Assembly: GCA_000469685.2 (NCBI GenBank)
Contig: LS997562.1
Span: forward strand, 23,262,802-23,326,801
Direction: 5' to 3'
Source: Haemonchus contortus
Taxonomy: Eukaryota; Nematoda; Chromadorea; Rhabditida; Trichostrongylidae
DNA: 64,000 nt
Numbering within the stretch: position 1 is the first letter of the stretch; the number at the start of each line of letters is the position of its first letter. This document shows positions 9,001-17,400 of the stretch, piece by piece. A model generated the notes under the pieces. It made no database searches. It was not told the DNA's origin and saw only the letters and a list, made by a program, of their open reading frames with translations. A program made the position numbers and the translations under genes.

Positions 9001-10880
9001 TATTCGGAAGATGGCGACACGACGGTGACGAAGAGATTGTTGAGAAAGACCGGGTTCAACCTGAAACATATGGAGTTGCTTCCACATCCTACAAGGGCCC
9101 TCTGGAATCTACTACACTTCATTCTGAGTTGCCTTCCGCGCCGCTTCGAGATCATGCGAAAGTTTACCACCGTGGGCAGTCCTGGGAGGTGGCCGAAACT
9201 GAAAAGACTCCTACCGCTGTTAGATCAGAAACCGATCATGGCACGGGTAGAAAGGCAGTTCTACATTTGAAAAGAGCTCCTGAGCAAGATATGCCATCTC
9301 CCTCTGCTGAAGAGGAAGCGCCCAAAGTTCGATTGGTAACACGGGTACCACACAGGACATCAGAGGATGATGAGGCAATTACGAGCAAACCGACGAAAGA
9401 TCATAAATCCTCAGGGTTGTTTTCATTTTGGAAGTCAGGTGGTCGGAAACATGGTTCGAACTTACATGGTGGCTCCGAATACCCTTTTACTGGGAAATAC
9501 GCCGGTCCACTAGACGAAGTGAATCGCCAACGAGATATCGAGCAAATTCCTTTCAATGCTCCAACTCCTTCGCCATATAAGCCGGCGTCAGGCACGACTT
9601 CAGAACGCAAGCAGCGCCACGCGTACGTTTTTGAAAGACAGCGACACGGTGGTGACGAAGAGATTGTTGAGAAGGATAGAGTTCGATCTGAAACATACGG
9701 ACTTGACTCTACATCACACGAAGGCGCACTTGAATCTACTTCTCGCCATTCTGAATTGCCTTCCGCGCCGTTGCGAGAACATGCGCAAGTCTACCATCGT
9801 GGGCAGTCTTGGGATGTAACTAAAACTGGGAAGACATCTACCGCTGTCAAAACAGAAGTCGATCAAAAAGAGGATAAGAAGGCAGCTCTGCATTTGAGAG
9901 GTCGGGCTGTGAAAGAAGATCAGGCTTCTGTCCAGGCATTGAATGCAGAAAAAGATCGAGGTTTGTCAGGGTTGTCTCCGAGCACTTCTGGAGAGAAGAC
10001 TGATTCTTCGGAGCAGGTTGAAAGCCGAAGTGGATCTAGACCATTCGCATTCTGGAAGTCTGGGAGTCAAAAACGTGAAGAAGCTTATGAAAATCCTGAA
10101 CATCTGAGTGCAGCTAAGAACGATGACGTCCAAGATACTATTGATCGTTATGGTGGCACTTCGGAAGATCGCTTGCACATTTCTTCTCGAGTCAGTGATA
10201 GAAAAATTCTTGCCGGTTCATCCGGATCCACCAATTCGCGCACGTATCTCTTCAGAAGATGGCGTCGTGGTGACAGTGATGAAGTCGTTGAACATTATGA
10301 AATCGGTCCTGCAACATCAACGTCATCTACATCGTATGAAGGTTTCTCTGAACTTGCTGGTTGTCCATCCAAATATTCTTCAAACTTGAAAGATGATATT
10401 CACGCGACTCTCCGCGGACAGGCTGTAAGTACGGTTTCAAATGCTGCCAGCTCCAACAAAGATGGTGTTATTGCTCAGGAGCGCTCGGAGGATCGAAAAC
10501 ACCCTTCTTGGACTCGCTCCTGGGATGTACAAAGGCCTACTATTCATAAAGAAGCTGTAACGTCGTATCTCCAGGAGGATTCTTCTCGTCATGACTTGAG
10601 TACAGATTCTGAACATGCTATACCTGTTGCATGTAGTCATACAGGGCGTCTGGAAGGAAGAACTATGCAGGGAGATGAATGGGTAGAAGTTCGTGTTGAT
10701 CGACGTGCCGAGGTTCAACTTGAGCCTGTGCTTTGCTTGACAGGGGCGGGGTTGCGCGATCTCTCTGAGGACGAAGCTGGGATGATCTTCTCTGTTACAC
10801 CACCAATGCCGTCATCTGATCGTTCGTTCTTCAGCCGACTCGGTTTCAAGGTCCGCTCTTTGTTTTTTGCCCACAATTAG
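1..10880 (+). CDS. frm-1: Giant repeat exon of a protein 4.1-like (FRM-1-like) gene, 5' partial
   Basis: The frame is open from position 3 to a TAG at 10878-10880 and continues left of the window, so the start is not here. It is one uninterrupted exon of at least 3,625 codons. Residues form tandem 206-residue units: KVRLIAR, an acidic TSEDDE stretch, SGLFSFWKSG, KYAGPLDEV, a proline-rich PTPVTYKPTP stretch, AYVFGRWRHDGDE, SYKGPLEST and VYHHGQSWDV. No enzyme domain, signal peptide or membrane segment is visible; low complexity and many charges suggest an extended cytoskeletal tail. The TSEDDE stretch fits the casein kinase 2 consensus. An AATAAA lies 120 nt after the stop, so this is probably an alternative last exon. 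A phase 0 donor (AAG|gtccgc at 10850/10851) could instead join it to 11320. Assignment to the 4.1 gene rests on strand, phase and position directly upstream of the 4.1 C-terminal exons; no transcript links them here. Confidence 0.75.
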   Translation, partial: EKDMPSPPVEEEAPKVRLIARVSRRTSEDDEANTGKPMKDNKSSGLFSFWKSGGRKRRVDLHDGSEYPITGKYAGPLDEVKRQRDIEQIPFKAPTPVTYKPTVGMDSEPAKHRAYVFGRWRHDGDEEIVEKDRVRPETYGVASTSYKGPLESTTLHSELPSAPLRDHAKVYHHGQSWDVTKTVKTPTTSTTEVTGKKAILHLKGTPDKDMPSPSVDEEAPKVRLIARVPHRTSEDDEALTSKPTKDHESSGLFSFWKSGDRKHRGDSYDGSEHPVTGKYAGPIDEVNRQRDIEQIPFKAPTPVTYKPTPERGSETAQPRAYVFGRWQHDGDEEIVEKDRVRPETYGVASTSYKGPLESTTLHSELPSAPLRDHAKVYHHGQSWDVTKTVKTPTTSTTEVTGKKAILHLKGTPEKDMQSPSVDEEAPKVRLIARVPHRTSEDDEALTSKPTKDLESSGLFSFWKSGDRKHRGDSYDGIEYPITGKYAGPLDEVNRQRDIEQIPFKAPTPVTYKPTPERGSETAQPRAYVFGRWRHDGDEEIVEKDRVRPETYGFASTSYKGPLESTTLHSELPSAPLRDHAKVYHHGQSWDVTKTVKTPTTSTTEVTGKKAILHLKGTPEKDMQSPSVDEEAPKVRLIARVPHRTSEDDEALTSKPTKDLESSGLFSFWKSGDRKHRGDSYDGIEYPITGKYAGPLDEVNRQRDIEQIPFKAPTPVTYKPTPERGSETAQPRAYVFGRWRHDGDEEIVEKDRVRPETYGFASTSYKGPLESTTLHSELPSAPLRDHAKVYHHGQSWDVTKTVKTPTTSTTEVTGKKAILHLKGTPEKDMQSPSVDEEAPKVRLIARVPHRTSEDDEALTSKPTKDLESSGLFSFWKSGDRKHRGDSYDGIEYPITGKYAGPLDEVNRRRDIEQIPFKAPTPVTYKPTPERGSETAQPRAYVFGRWRHDGDEEIVEKDRVRPETYGVASTSYKGPLESTTLHSELPSAPLRDHAKVYHHGQSWDVTKTVKTPTTSTTEVTGKKAILHLKGTPYEDMPSSSVGEEAPKVRLIARVPHRTSEDDEALTSKPTKDHESSGLFSFWKSGDRKHRGDSYDGSEHPVTGKYAGPLDEVNRQRDIEQIPFKAPTPVTYKPTPERDSETAQPRAYVFGRWRHDGDEEIVEKDRVRPETYGVASTSYKGPLESTTLHSELPSAPLRDHAKVYHHGQSWDVTKTVKTPTTSTTEVTGKKAILHLKGTPYEDMPSSSVGEEAPKVRLIARVPHRTSEDDEALTSKPTKDHESSGLFSFWKSGDRKHRGDSYDGSEHPVTGKYAGPLDEVNRQRDIEQIPLKAPTPVTYKPTPERGSETAQPRAYVFGRWRHDGDEEIVEKDRVRPETYGVASTSYKGPLESTTLHSELPSAPLRDHAKVYHHGQSWDVTKTVKTPTTSTTEVTGKKAILHLKGTPDKDMPSPSVDEEAPKVRLIARVPHRTSEDDEALTSKPTKDLESSGLFSFWKSGDRKHRGDSYDGSEHPVTGKYAGPIDEVNRQRDIEQIPFKAPTPATYKPTPERGSETAQPRAYVFGRWRHDGDEEIVEKDRVRPETYGVASTSYKGPLESTTLHSELPSAPLRDHAKVYHHGQSWDVTKTVKTPTTSTTEVTGKKAILHLKGTPDKDMPSPSVDEEAPKVRLIARVPHRTSEDDEALTSKLTKDHESSGLFSFWKSGDRKHRGDSYDGSEHPVTGKYAGPLDEVNRQRDIEQIPFKAPTPVTYKPTPERGSETAQPRAYVFGRWRHDGDEEIVEKDRVRPETYGVASTSYKGPLESTTLHSELPSAPLRDHAKVYHHGQSWDVTKTVKTPTTSTTEVTGKKAILHLKGTPEKDMQSPSVDEEAPKVRLIARVPHRTSEDDEALTSKPTKDLESSGLFSFWKSGDRKHRGDSYDGIEYPITGKYAGPLDEVNRRRDIEQIPFKAPTPVTYKPTSERGSETAQPRAYVFGRWRHDGDEEIVEKDRVRPETYGVASTSYKGPLESTTLHSELPSAPLRDHAKVYHHGQSWDVTRTVKTPTTSTTEVTGKKAILHLKGTPDKDMPSPSVDEEAPKVRLIARVTHRTSEDDEALTSKPTKDHESSGLFSFWKSGDRKHRGDSYDGSEHPLTGKYAGPIDEVNRQRDIEQIPFKAPTPVTYKPTPERGSETAQPRAYVFGRWRHDGDEEIVEKDRVRPETYGVASTSYKGPLESTTLHSELPSAPLRDHAKVYHHGQSWDVTKTVKTPTTSTTEVTGKKAILHLKGTPDKDMPSPSVDEEAPKVRLIARVPHRTSEDDEALTSKLTKDHESSGLFSFWKSGDRKHRGASYDGSEHPVTGKYAGPIDEVNLQRDIEQIPFKAPTPVTYKPTPERGSETAQPCAYVFGRWRHDGDEEIVEKDRVRPETYGVASTSYKGPLESTTLHSELPSAPLRDHAKVYHHGQSWDVTKTVKTPTTSTTEVTGKKAILHLKGTPEKDMQSPSVDEEAPKVRLIARVPHRTSEDDEALTSKPTKDLESSGLFSFWKSGDRKHRGDSYDGIEYPITGKYAGPLDEVNRQRDIEQIPFKAPTPVTYKPTPERGSETAQPRAYVFGRWRHDGDEEIVEKDRVRPETYGVASTSYKGPLESTTLHSELPSAPLRDHAKVYHHGQSWDVTRTVKTPTTSTTEVTGKKAILRLKGTPDKDMPSPSVDEEAPKVRLIARVTHRTSEDDEALTSKPTKDHESSGLFSFWKSGDRKHRGDSYDGSEHPVTGKYAGPLDEVNRQRDIEQIPFKAPTPVTYKPTPERGSETAQPRAYVFGRWRHDGDEEIVEKDRVRPETYGVASTSYKGPLESTTLHSELPSAPLRDHAKVYHHGQSWDVTKTVKTPTTSTTEVTAKKAILHLKGTPDKDMPSPSADEEAPKVRLIARVPHRTSEDDEALTSKPTKDHESSGLFSFWKSGDRKHRGDSYDGSEHPVTGKYAGPLDEVNRQRDIEQIPFKAPTPVTYKPTPERGSETAQPRAYVFGRWRHDGDEEIVEKDRVQPETYGVASTSYKGPLESTTLHSELPSAPLRDHAKVYHRGQSWEVAETEKTPTAVRSETDHGTGRKAVLHLKRAPEQDMPSPSAEEEAPKVRLVTRVPHRTSEDDEAITSKPTKDHKSSGLFSFWKSGGRKHGSNLHGGSEYPFTGKYAGPLDEVNRQRDIEQIPFNAPTPSPYKPASGTTSERKQRHAYVFERQRHGGDEEIVEKDRVRSETYGLDSTSHEGALESTSRHSELPSAPLREHAQVYHRGQSWDVTKTGKTSTAVKTEVDQKEDKKAALHLRGRAVKEDQASVQALNAEKDRGLSGLSPSTSGEKTDSSEQVESRSGSRPFAFWKSGSQKREEAYENPEHLSAAKNDDVQDTIDRYGGTSEDRLHISSRVSDRKILAGSSGSTNSRTYLFRRWRRGDSDEVVEHYEIGPATSTSSTSYEGFSELAGCPSKYSSNLKDDIHATLRGQAVSTVSNAASSNKDGVIAQERSEDRKHPSWTRSWDVQRPTIHKEAVTSYLQEDSSRHDLSTDSEHAIPVACSHTGRLEGRTMQGDEWVEVRVDRRAEVQLEPVLCLTGAGLRDLSEDEAGMIFSVTPPMPSSDRSFFSRLGFKVRSLFFAHN
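3..9281 (+). repeat. Tandem array of 15 coding units of 618 bp
   Basis: Unit starts fall every 618 bp at the codon before KDM/EDM (3, 621, 1239 and so on to 8655). The fifteenth unit is 9 nt longer (8655-9281) because of three extra codons. Fourteen units keep the exact period, and adjacent units differ at only a few bases, silent sites included. The first unit is more divergent (PTVGMDSEPAKH in place of PTPERGSETAQP). Copy number in an assembly may be collapsed or expanded, because units this alike are hard to place with short reads. Confidence 0.95.
9282..10545 (+). repeat. Two diverged distal copies of the 618 bp unit
   Basis: The unit at 9282-9906 keeps every landmark (SGLFSFWKSG, YAGPLDEVNRQRDIEQIP, EEIVEKDRVR, AQVYHRGQSWDV) but has many substitutions. 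The next copy (about 9907-10545) is strongly decayed: FAFWKSG, RTYLFRRWRRGDSDE and TSYEG remain, and the GPL core is lost. About 110 unique residues follow to the stop. The gradient, uniform in the middle and diverged at the edge, is what repeated unequal exchange inside an array produces. Confidence 0.85.
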
Positions 10881-10999
10881 GGTCATCCGCACGTTTCTGT
10901 TTCACTGCGCTGTAGCTGCTTGCTTATGTACGCATTTCAGTTTGATATTGTGTTTGTGCTGTTGTTTTACCCTCTAATAATTTGCTAGCATCGCTCACA

Positions 11000-11005
11000 A
11001 ATAAA
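11000..11005 (+). promoter_or_regulatory. Poly(A) signal AATAAA after the giant exon
   Basis: AATAAA lies 120 nt downstream of the TAG that ends the giant repeat exon, inside an A-rich run. It supports a transcript that ends here without the 4.1 C-terminal domain. It is a motif call only; cleavage-site data are needed. Confidence 0.5.
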
Positions 11006-11319
11006 AAAAGTTAGATGAGTTCTGTTTAGCGTGAAGGCAAGCTTCATCTTCACCTTTGTTGCTAGCTTAGAACATGGTGCTGTGGTGTTTTTTCTACTTC
11101 TGGCACATGACCCTAATTGATGTATGGGCGTTTGTGTCAGTGTGAATTGATACATTGGTGGAACGGTTTGAACCTTCTGATTTTTTAATTTTCTTTTGAG
11201 AAAAATAGAAAAGTAAAAGTTGTGATGATCTTTTCATCCATGGTAGAAGCCGTCCTCCCTTGTATCAAATGTGTCTTTTCAAGGAATTTTGACCGATTGT
11301 TCAATTCTTGTCATTGCAG

Positions 11320-11433
11320 AGCTCAGCACAGAAACCAAAGAAACAGAAGAAGGGTAAAAAGGAAACGGACTCGAGCGACTCTTCCAGTAGCTCGGAAGAT
11401 GAGAAAAATCAGATTCAAGTTATACCAGTCGAG
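11320..11433 (+). CDS. frm-1: Exon: lysine-rich and Ser/Asp-rich linker
   Basis: The acceptor is TCATTGCAG and the donor GAG|gtcagt. It is 38 whole codons, phase 0 at both ends, reading SSAQKPKKQKKGKKE then a Ser/Asp/Glu run and QIQVIPVE. The acidic serine cluster fits casein kinase 2 sites. Being a whole number of codons, it can be skipped without a frameshift. Confidence 0.75.
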
Positions 11434-14400
11434 GTCAGTATTAGCTTTCAATTTCTCTTTTCATTATGGATTCTTTTTCATCATTCGTTCGTCAGTAACA
11501 TTTGATTTTTGAAATAATTTTTGATTAGACGTGCAGTTTTTGAGAATTTCTAGTTGTAATTCCGGCTGTGCTGTTTGCATAGCGCTTAACACTTGACGCT
11601 CTGTGAAGTCATCGCAGGCGGAAGTGTTTGCAGGACACTAGAAGTAGCTTTCTCTTCTATTGACAAAGTTGACAGATGTTTTTAGGAACAATAAGATATC
11701 TTGTTGTATCTACAGGCCAATTTGACTGGGTTAAGGGCAGCCCTTGAATTCCTTCTGTGTGTAATGTTGAGACGTAGAGATGAGTTCATATATGACTATT
11801 GGAGATCTAGTGAGGTTTTCTCCTTCGCAGCGGGTTATTTTCGAGCTACAGTAGAATGTTTCACCTCATCCCGTGAAATTCTTGTGGGCACTGCAGATTG
11901 GTTTAGGCCCGTAGGATACCTTGACTTGGTAAAAGAAGTCTGAAAGAAAGGCCCAGAGTTCCATCACACTGCTAGCCCTTTCCCTACCTTCCCATGAATT
12001 CTTTGCAAGCAATCATGCATTCCATCTCTTCTTACAACCCGTCTGTGAAGAACTTTTCTCAAGGGAATTCTTTTTCGCCCTGGGTCCATGAAGCACATCG
12101 CACGATTTTGTTGTTTTCCACGCTGGGTAGATTACGCACTCACCACACGAACTTGTCTTCTATGACTACGTAGATGTACCGCGCTGGCCAGCGACAATCC
12201 TTTGAGCTAGTGTCAGACACTACTTTCACGGTGCTATCGTTGGGGTACTAGAAAGAAAAGCGTAAAGCAAAAAGGAAGAAAGACCATGGGTTGATTTTTA
12301 CTGACAAGATATGTGGGAAGGTTTCCGATCGATGCCCTTTGCTATTGAACTTTTACACTTGTTTCCTTTTTATTCACCATTGCTGTTCACCTCTCAGGTC
12401 TATTGTGAATTCTTGAACCTTTTCCTACTGTTTGTTTTTTTTTTGTTTTCGAGTACTTTGGTTAACTGCACAGAAAACTAAAGTCACGGCAGCACTTTTT
12501 ATGGGCATGACCTACCAAATTTCACCTTTGCCATAACGCTTTAACTTATTGTTGGATGGTTGTGGTGTATACCTCCTTTACTAACTCTCGTTTTGTACCC
12601 CACTATCATTTCAGGAATTTTTCATTCAAATACGGGTAATCTATAGCTTCCTTGTAACTTCATTCTCACATTTGAGAAACTAAACAAATACCTTATTGTG
12701 AGCTAATTGTATGAGTCAATAAGCCTATAGAATAGCATGTATGTAGGACGTTGGGATTGATGAGAACCAGTGCATTTCTCATTTGCAGTCGGCTGAGCCA
12801 TAGCAACCAAAGAGAAGTGCTCTGAAGCTAGTTTAATTGCCCTGGCAACTTTCAGAGTACTCAATTTCCGCGAAGGCTCCAAGCTTGAGAAATCAACTAG
12901 TTCATTATCGCTGAATTTCTTTATTTTTTCTTTGAAAACTATTTAGAAACGGAGTTCTTATTTAAAGAGTGGAGGCGTCACTCTGCCGCACTACGTGGAT
13001 CCAGATGAAAAAGATGGACGAGTTGTGCGACGAGAAACGAACGAACTCAAGTATCGTCTGAAAGGGGAAGGGATATCGCCGAATTTCGATCCGCAGAACC
13101 CGGTTCGCAATGGCTTGACCTTGGACATGCTCGTTTGCTTTCTATGATTCAATTTACTGATATACAAAACTAATTAGTTAGGTGATGATATACGTAGCTG
13201 ACTGAACTTTCGAACAGTTTCTTTGAAAGAAACGAGGGATGCACGTTTCGGCTAGCGAATCGTTCTCGTAGACGCTTTTGAATTTGTTCGTATAGCGCAC
13301 GCATAGAATTATGAGGTTTATGTAGAATTTCGCTATCACTATACTATTTGTCCTTTCCTTTTTCGGCTGCTCGCTGTTTGACATTGCTGTGGCATTTTGG
13401 AAGGGAGGGAGTCGTAAACGAGAATGGTTCTCGTTGAAGGAAAAAGTTGAAAGAAAAAATTTTATGGTCTAAACTTAACACCGAAATTTACTTGTTGTGT
13501 GATCTATCCATTGAACATAACGTGTTTCTTAGTGGATTCCGCGCAAGGGGGTTCCCACTTCTCCAGCTTCCCAATCAGAGGGGGGGAGGGTAGCCTGAAG
13601 AGGAGAGATTGTGTCTGTGTTCGTTGAACGAACCTCGTTCAATTTTGCCTACAACATTGCCAAGGATCTTGATACTTTGTTAGAATGGAAAGAATCCTTT
13701 GCCGTTCCAGGAATATGGCCTTAGTATTCATGAGGCCTTGTTATGATTATGATTTTTGTTGTTGTAGTTTGATGCCAACCCAACACCCACCAAATTAATC
13801 GCAGGCCCTCAATCACTGCACCCGCATTGCATGAAGGATTTGACACGGTAGTCATAAATTTTCAATTTCAGAAATTAAATGCAATTTTGCAAATCCAATG
13901 CCCTTTCTGGGATTGACTTATGACAATAATGATCGCCTTGCGATCTAGGGATTCTATTGTTGTCAAAGAGAATAGCGCGCTTTTCCCTCACCTCTTCATG
14001 GCACCTGGGGGATTCAAAATTTTCTCCCAAATCGTACATCTGGGCGCTATTTCGAACCATAGAGAAAATTTCAGGCATGAATTTTCCAATTTTTCTGCAA
14101 AACGCCCACCGGCAAAGGGATTCTAGAACGTCCTCTTTGATATTTAATTTCACTGAAAAGCACTCTATGTTCATTGGAATGATCGCGCTAACACGAAAAA
14201 TATAGACGTAACGGGACCAAAATTTTTTAGTTGTAAAGGGTTTTTGTAAGTTTCGAACTGACATGAATTATTAAGTCGTATTTGTAAACAAAAACAAAAC
14301 GGCGAGAGCACGGTAGTTTACTGTTGGAGTGCTTTAGTCGTTGGCATCGACGATGGCCAAAGCGGAACGCCTGAATCTGCGTAGTCCGCGGCTGGAGCAT

Positions 14401-17400
14401 GCGGAGCGCACTGTAACTGTGCGCGCATTGGCGCCATTGCCACTCTCTTACGAGGTATAGTAGTAGTACGGTCAAGTAGCTGCGTTGGTCGTCAGTGCTA
14501 CAGCTTTACAGTAGCTGTGTCATGGTCGATTCTGTGGACGAGTAAAGTGTATTGGCTGTGCTTCTTGCTTTCGTGTACAAATCCTTGTTTCTGTATGGCT
14601 GCAGTCATACTTTGCTGGTATGGCTGACTGCTGCTGGTTGTAAGCTGAGAGATGAGGTTCATTTAAAAGAGGCGAAGAAGAAGATTACGTCTCCTCTATA
14701 TCTGAACCCTAACTCTTCGTTCTAATGAGCAGCCGACAGCGTTCAACATCGAGTATGGTAGCAATCATCGGCTGCGCAAGCTATTTTTTCATTCGTCTTG
14801 TGGCATTTTGTGCATCTTTAGCGCAATTTAGCGCTTCGTTACCTCGTTCGAGGTCCCTCAGACTCCAGCTCGGTAAGGATTTCCAATTTGACGTGATCTT
14901 CAGTATGTACAGTATCTGCGAATCGTGCCTTGCAAGTGGCATGTTCTGGAAAGATTTTTCTCCGACGATTCTTCTACTATACTACCTCTACTATACTACC
15001 TGTCTATCGGATCTAATGCTTTGACTTTATCACTAACGTCGTCTCACGGCATTGCTTAACGATAGCTTTTGTCAGCACAAGTCACTCTTTTCAGTTCTTA
15101 GCCTTCTTGTTCCTTCCTAGGGTAAATATATTGTATGCAGGAGAGTGGTCAGCCGCATACGACGATTTCCACCTGGCAGGAGTCTAGCCGCCTTCCTGAT
15201 GAAGTAACGACTGAATATGATGAGAAGGGCAATAAAATCACGTAAGTGTGAATGGTAGCAGGAAGGGCTGTACCTTGGAATAACCGGTCCCTTCTGATTA
15301 ATGTTTTCCGCCTGATCGTTGGATATTTTTGAAATTTTAGCCGAACACTGAAAACTTCACAGGTAAAGCATACGGTGCAAAAACAGACTTTCCAGAACTA
15401 TGTCGTTCCAACGGATGAGCAACCGGTGAGTTTAGGGCTGCCCAATTCGTTAATGAGTAGGCTACCCACTATAGGTAAGTCAAGTAAGAAAGTGTGTTCA
15501 GGGAGTTGTCACTGTGGAACACATCCGAGAAGAAACCACTCCGTTGAGTGCTGCTGCAGTAGCAACGAACGGTTCCGCTGGCTCGCCTCACGTCGTTGAA
15601 ACTCATTCGCGAACTGTCGCATACGACGCTGGCCAAAATGAACATCACAATGAGGTTCGTCCAATGATCGCCAATCTTTTCACTTTTTTTACTTTTTTTT
15701 CGGGACCAGTAATAAAAGCGTTGTTATTTTTCGATTTTCCTATGAAGTCAGCGTTTGGATTCAGATGTTTAGTTGAAAATGAGTGAAAACGTTCTTTTTT
15801 CTGTATTTAATTACGCACAAGGTTGCTTGCAAACGTCTGTACAGCATCTATTCTCTGCATCTATCTGTACAGTATCTGGACAGTCACAGTAGTTTATAGG
15901 TCGTTCTATGGGTTCTTCCCAGCCGTTACTGTATATTTGGCGAGAGATTTATGAACCCGCATTTTAGAGGCAGTAATCATTGATGAGTGCCCTTCGTAGA
16001 GAAATGACAAGTGTGAGGGACTGTAGCTGCAACGGGTTCTTGCGGACTTTCCTGATTGAATGATGTGATGTTTCTTGAATGATTGACGGTTTACAAAAAA
16101 CTTTAGTTTCAAGATGTTCTCGGTCATGGGATTGCTTTGCTGCGGCAGATTTTCCGTCATTAGGGGCTCTATTTTCGGGATTTCATCCTGGGTTTGACAA
16201 AGGGCTCGGAGAGTTTTGTTTCTACTGGAGAGAGAATAGTGCTCGACCGGCAGTTATGTATGGTTGATAAGACTGTAGGGAATGGTTGTGAAGGATTTTG
16301 TGCTGTTATGAGAAACTTCTCGCTGCATAATCTTTTCATACAAGTAGTGCAATCTCCTAAAGATGTACATTTTAATGTTGTGGAGAAGATTTTTCTTCAA
16401 AATGCAGCTGGTCCCAAAAAATGTTATCTCAAAAAGAAACTTGACAGCCTCTACTAAGTACATAGATCTGATTGATGGGAGCTTTTCAGGCGCTCGGTGA
16501 ATTCGTGTCCTGCAAAACGCTTACGTCAGGCAATCGAACCGTGGAGACGTATACCTACAAAACAGAACGCGACGGTATCATTGAAACCCACGTCGAGCAT
16601 CGTGTAACAATCCATTCTGATGAGCCAATCGACCACGACGCTGTAAGTTTCTTTTTCGTTATTTTCATTTCTTGAAGTTTATCGGTTATTCCTAATCACT
16701 ATTTATAAGACTTCAGCCATCCCTTGTCAATGTTAAGGAAAAAACTAATTTTCCTTCCACTTTTCTTTAAGTCCCATCTGACAGACGATGTGTTTTTTCA
16801 AGAGCATCTGCCATCCAGCATCGCCACGAATCGACCTTTTTGAATTTTGACCAAGCAGAGATGCTAGCATTTTTTATCCTTACGGTGCACAAGGGCTTTT
16901 GAAGAAATTTCTGTTGCAGAGCTCGATGGGAGCTGTCGGCGTACAGCTTTTTTGTAACTCTTAACATCAAGTACCTCAGCTAGAATTATGCCGTTCATTG
17001 ATTTCTTTACAAAACACTCGGTCTCCTCTGTGAATGATGAATTCTTTTGAAGAGCATCTCTGATACAGGCTTCGCAAGGCGCTCGAAGAACAATTGAACG
17101 GGAAACGTTGAACGCTGTTCACCGCGAATTGAGGCTTACTGCGTTATTTTTCAATTTATATCTGTCTGATATGGTTTATTACGATCTTTTGATCAACATT
17201 CTGGCGTACTTTAGCCACCCGAGTACAAATATGAGTCGATTCAAAAGAGAGAGAGGCTATAGTGCTGAGGCAGGCTCGAACTCGTGTCATATGCTGGCTC
17301 ATATCAACAGCATGGATATTCATACGAAAAATTGATTTTCGGTAAAAATTCTGGGCCTGTGACGTGGTAATATTTCTTATGTTCGCGACGTCATCATCGG

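Noticed and set aside
231..9170. Repeated 65-153 codon frames on the minus strand and in another plus frame within the array
   Set aside because: They recur every 618 bp and are shadows of the giant coding exon; none has independent signals.
17060..17335. Possible extra exon after GATACAG (ASQGARRTIERETLN)
   Set aside because: There is no usable donor, and the 4.1 domain is complete by joining 16642 to 17891 directly.
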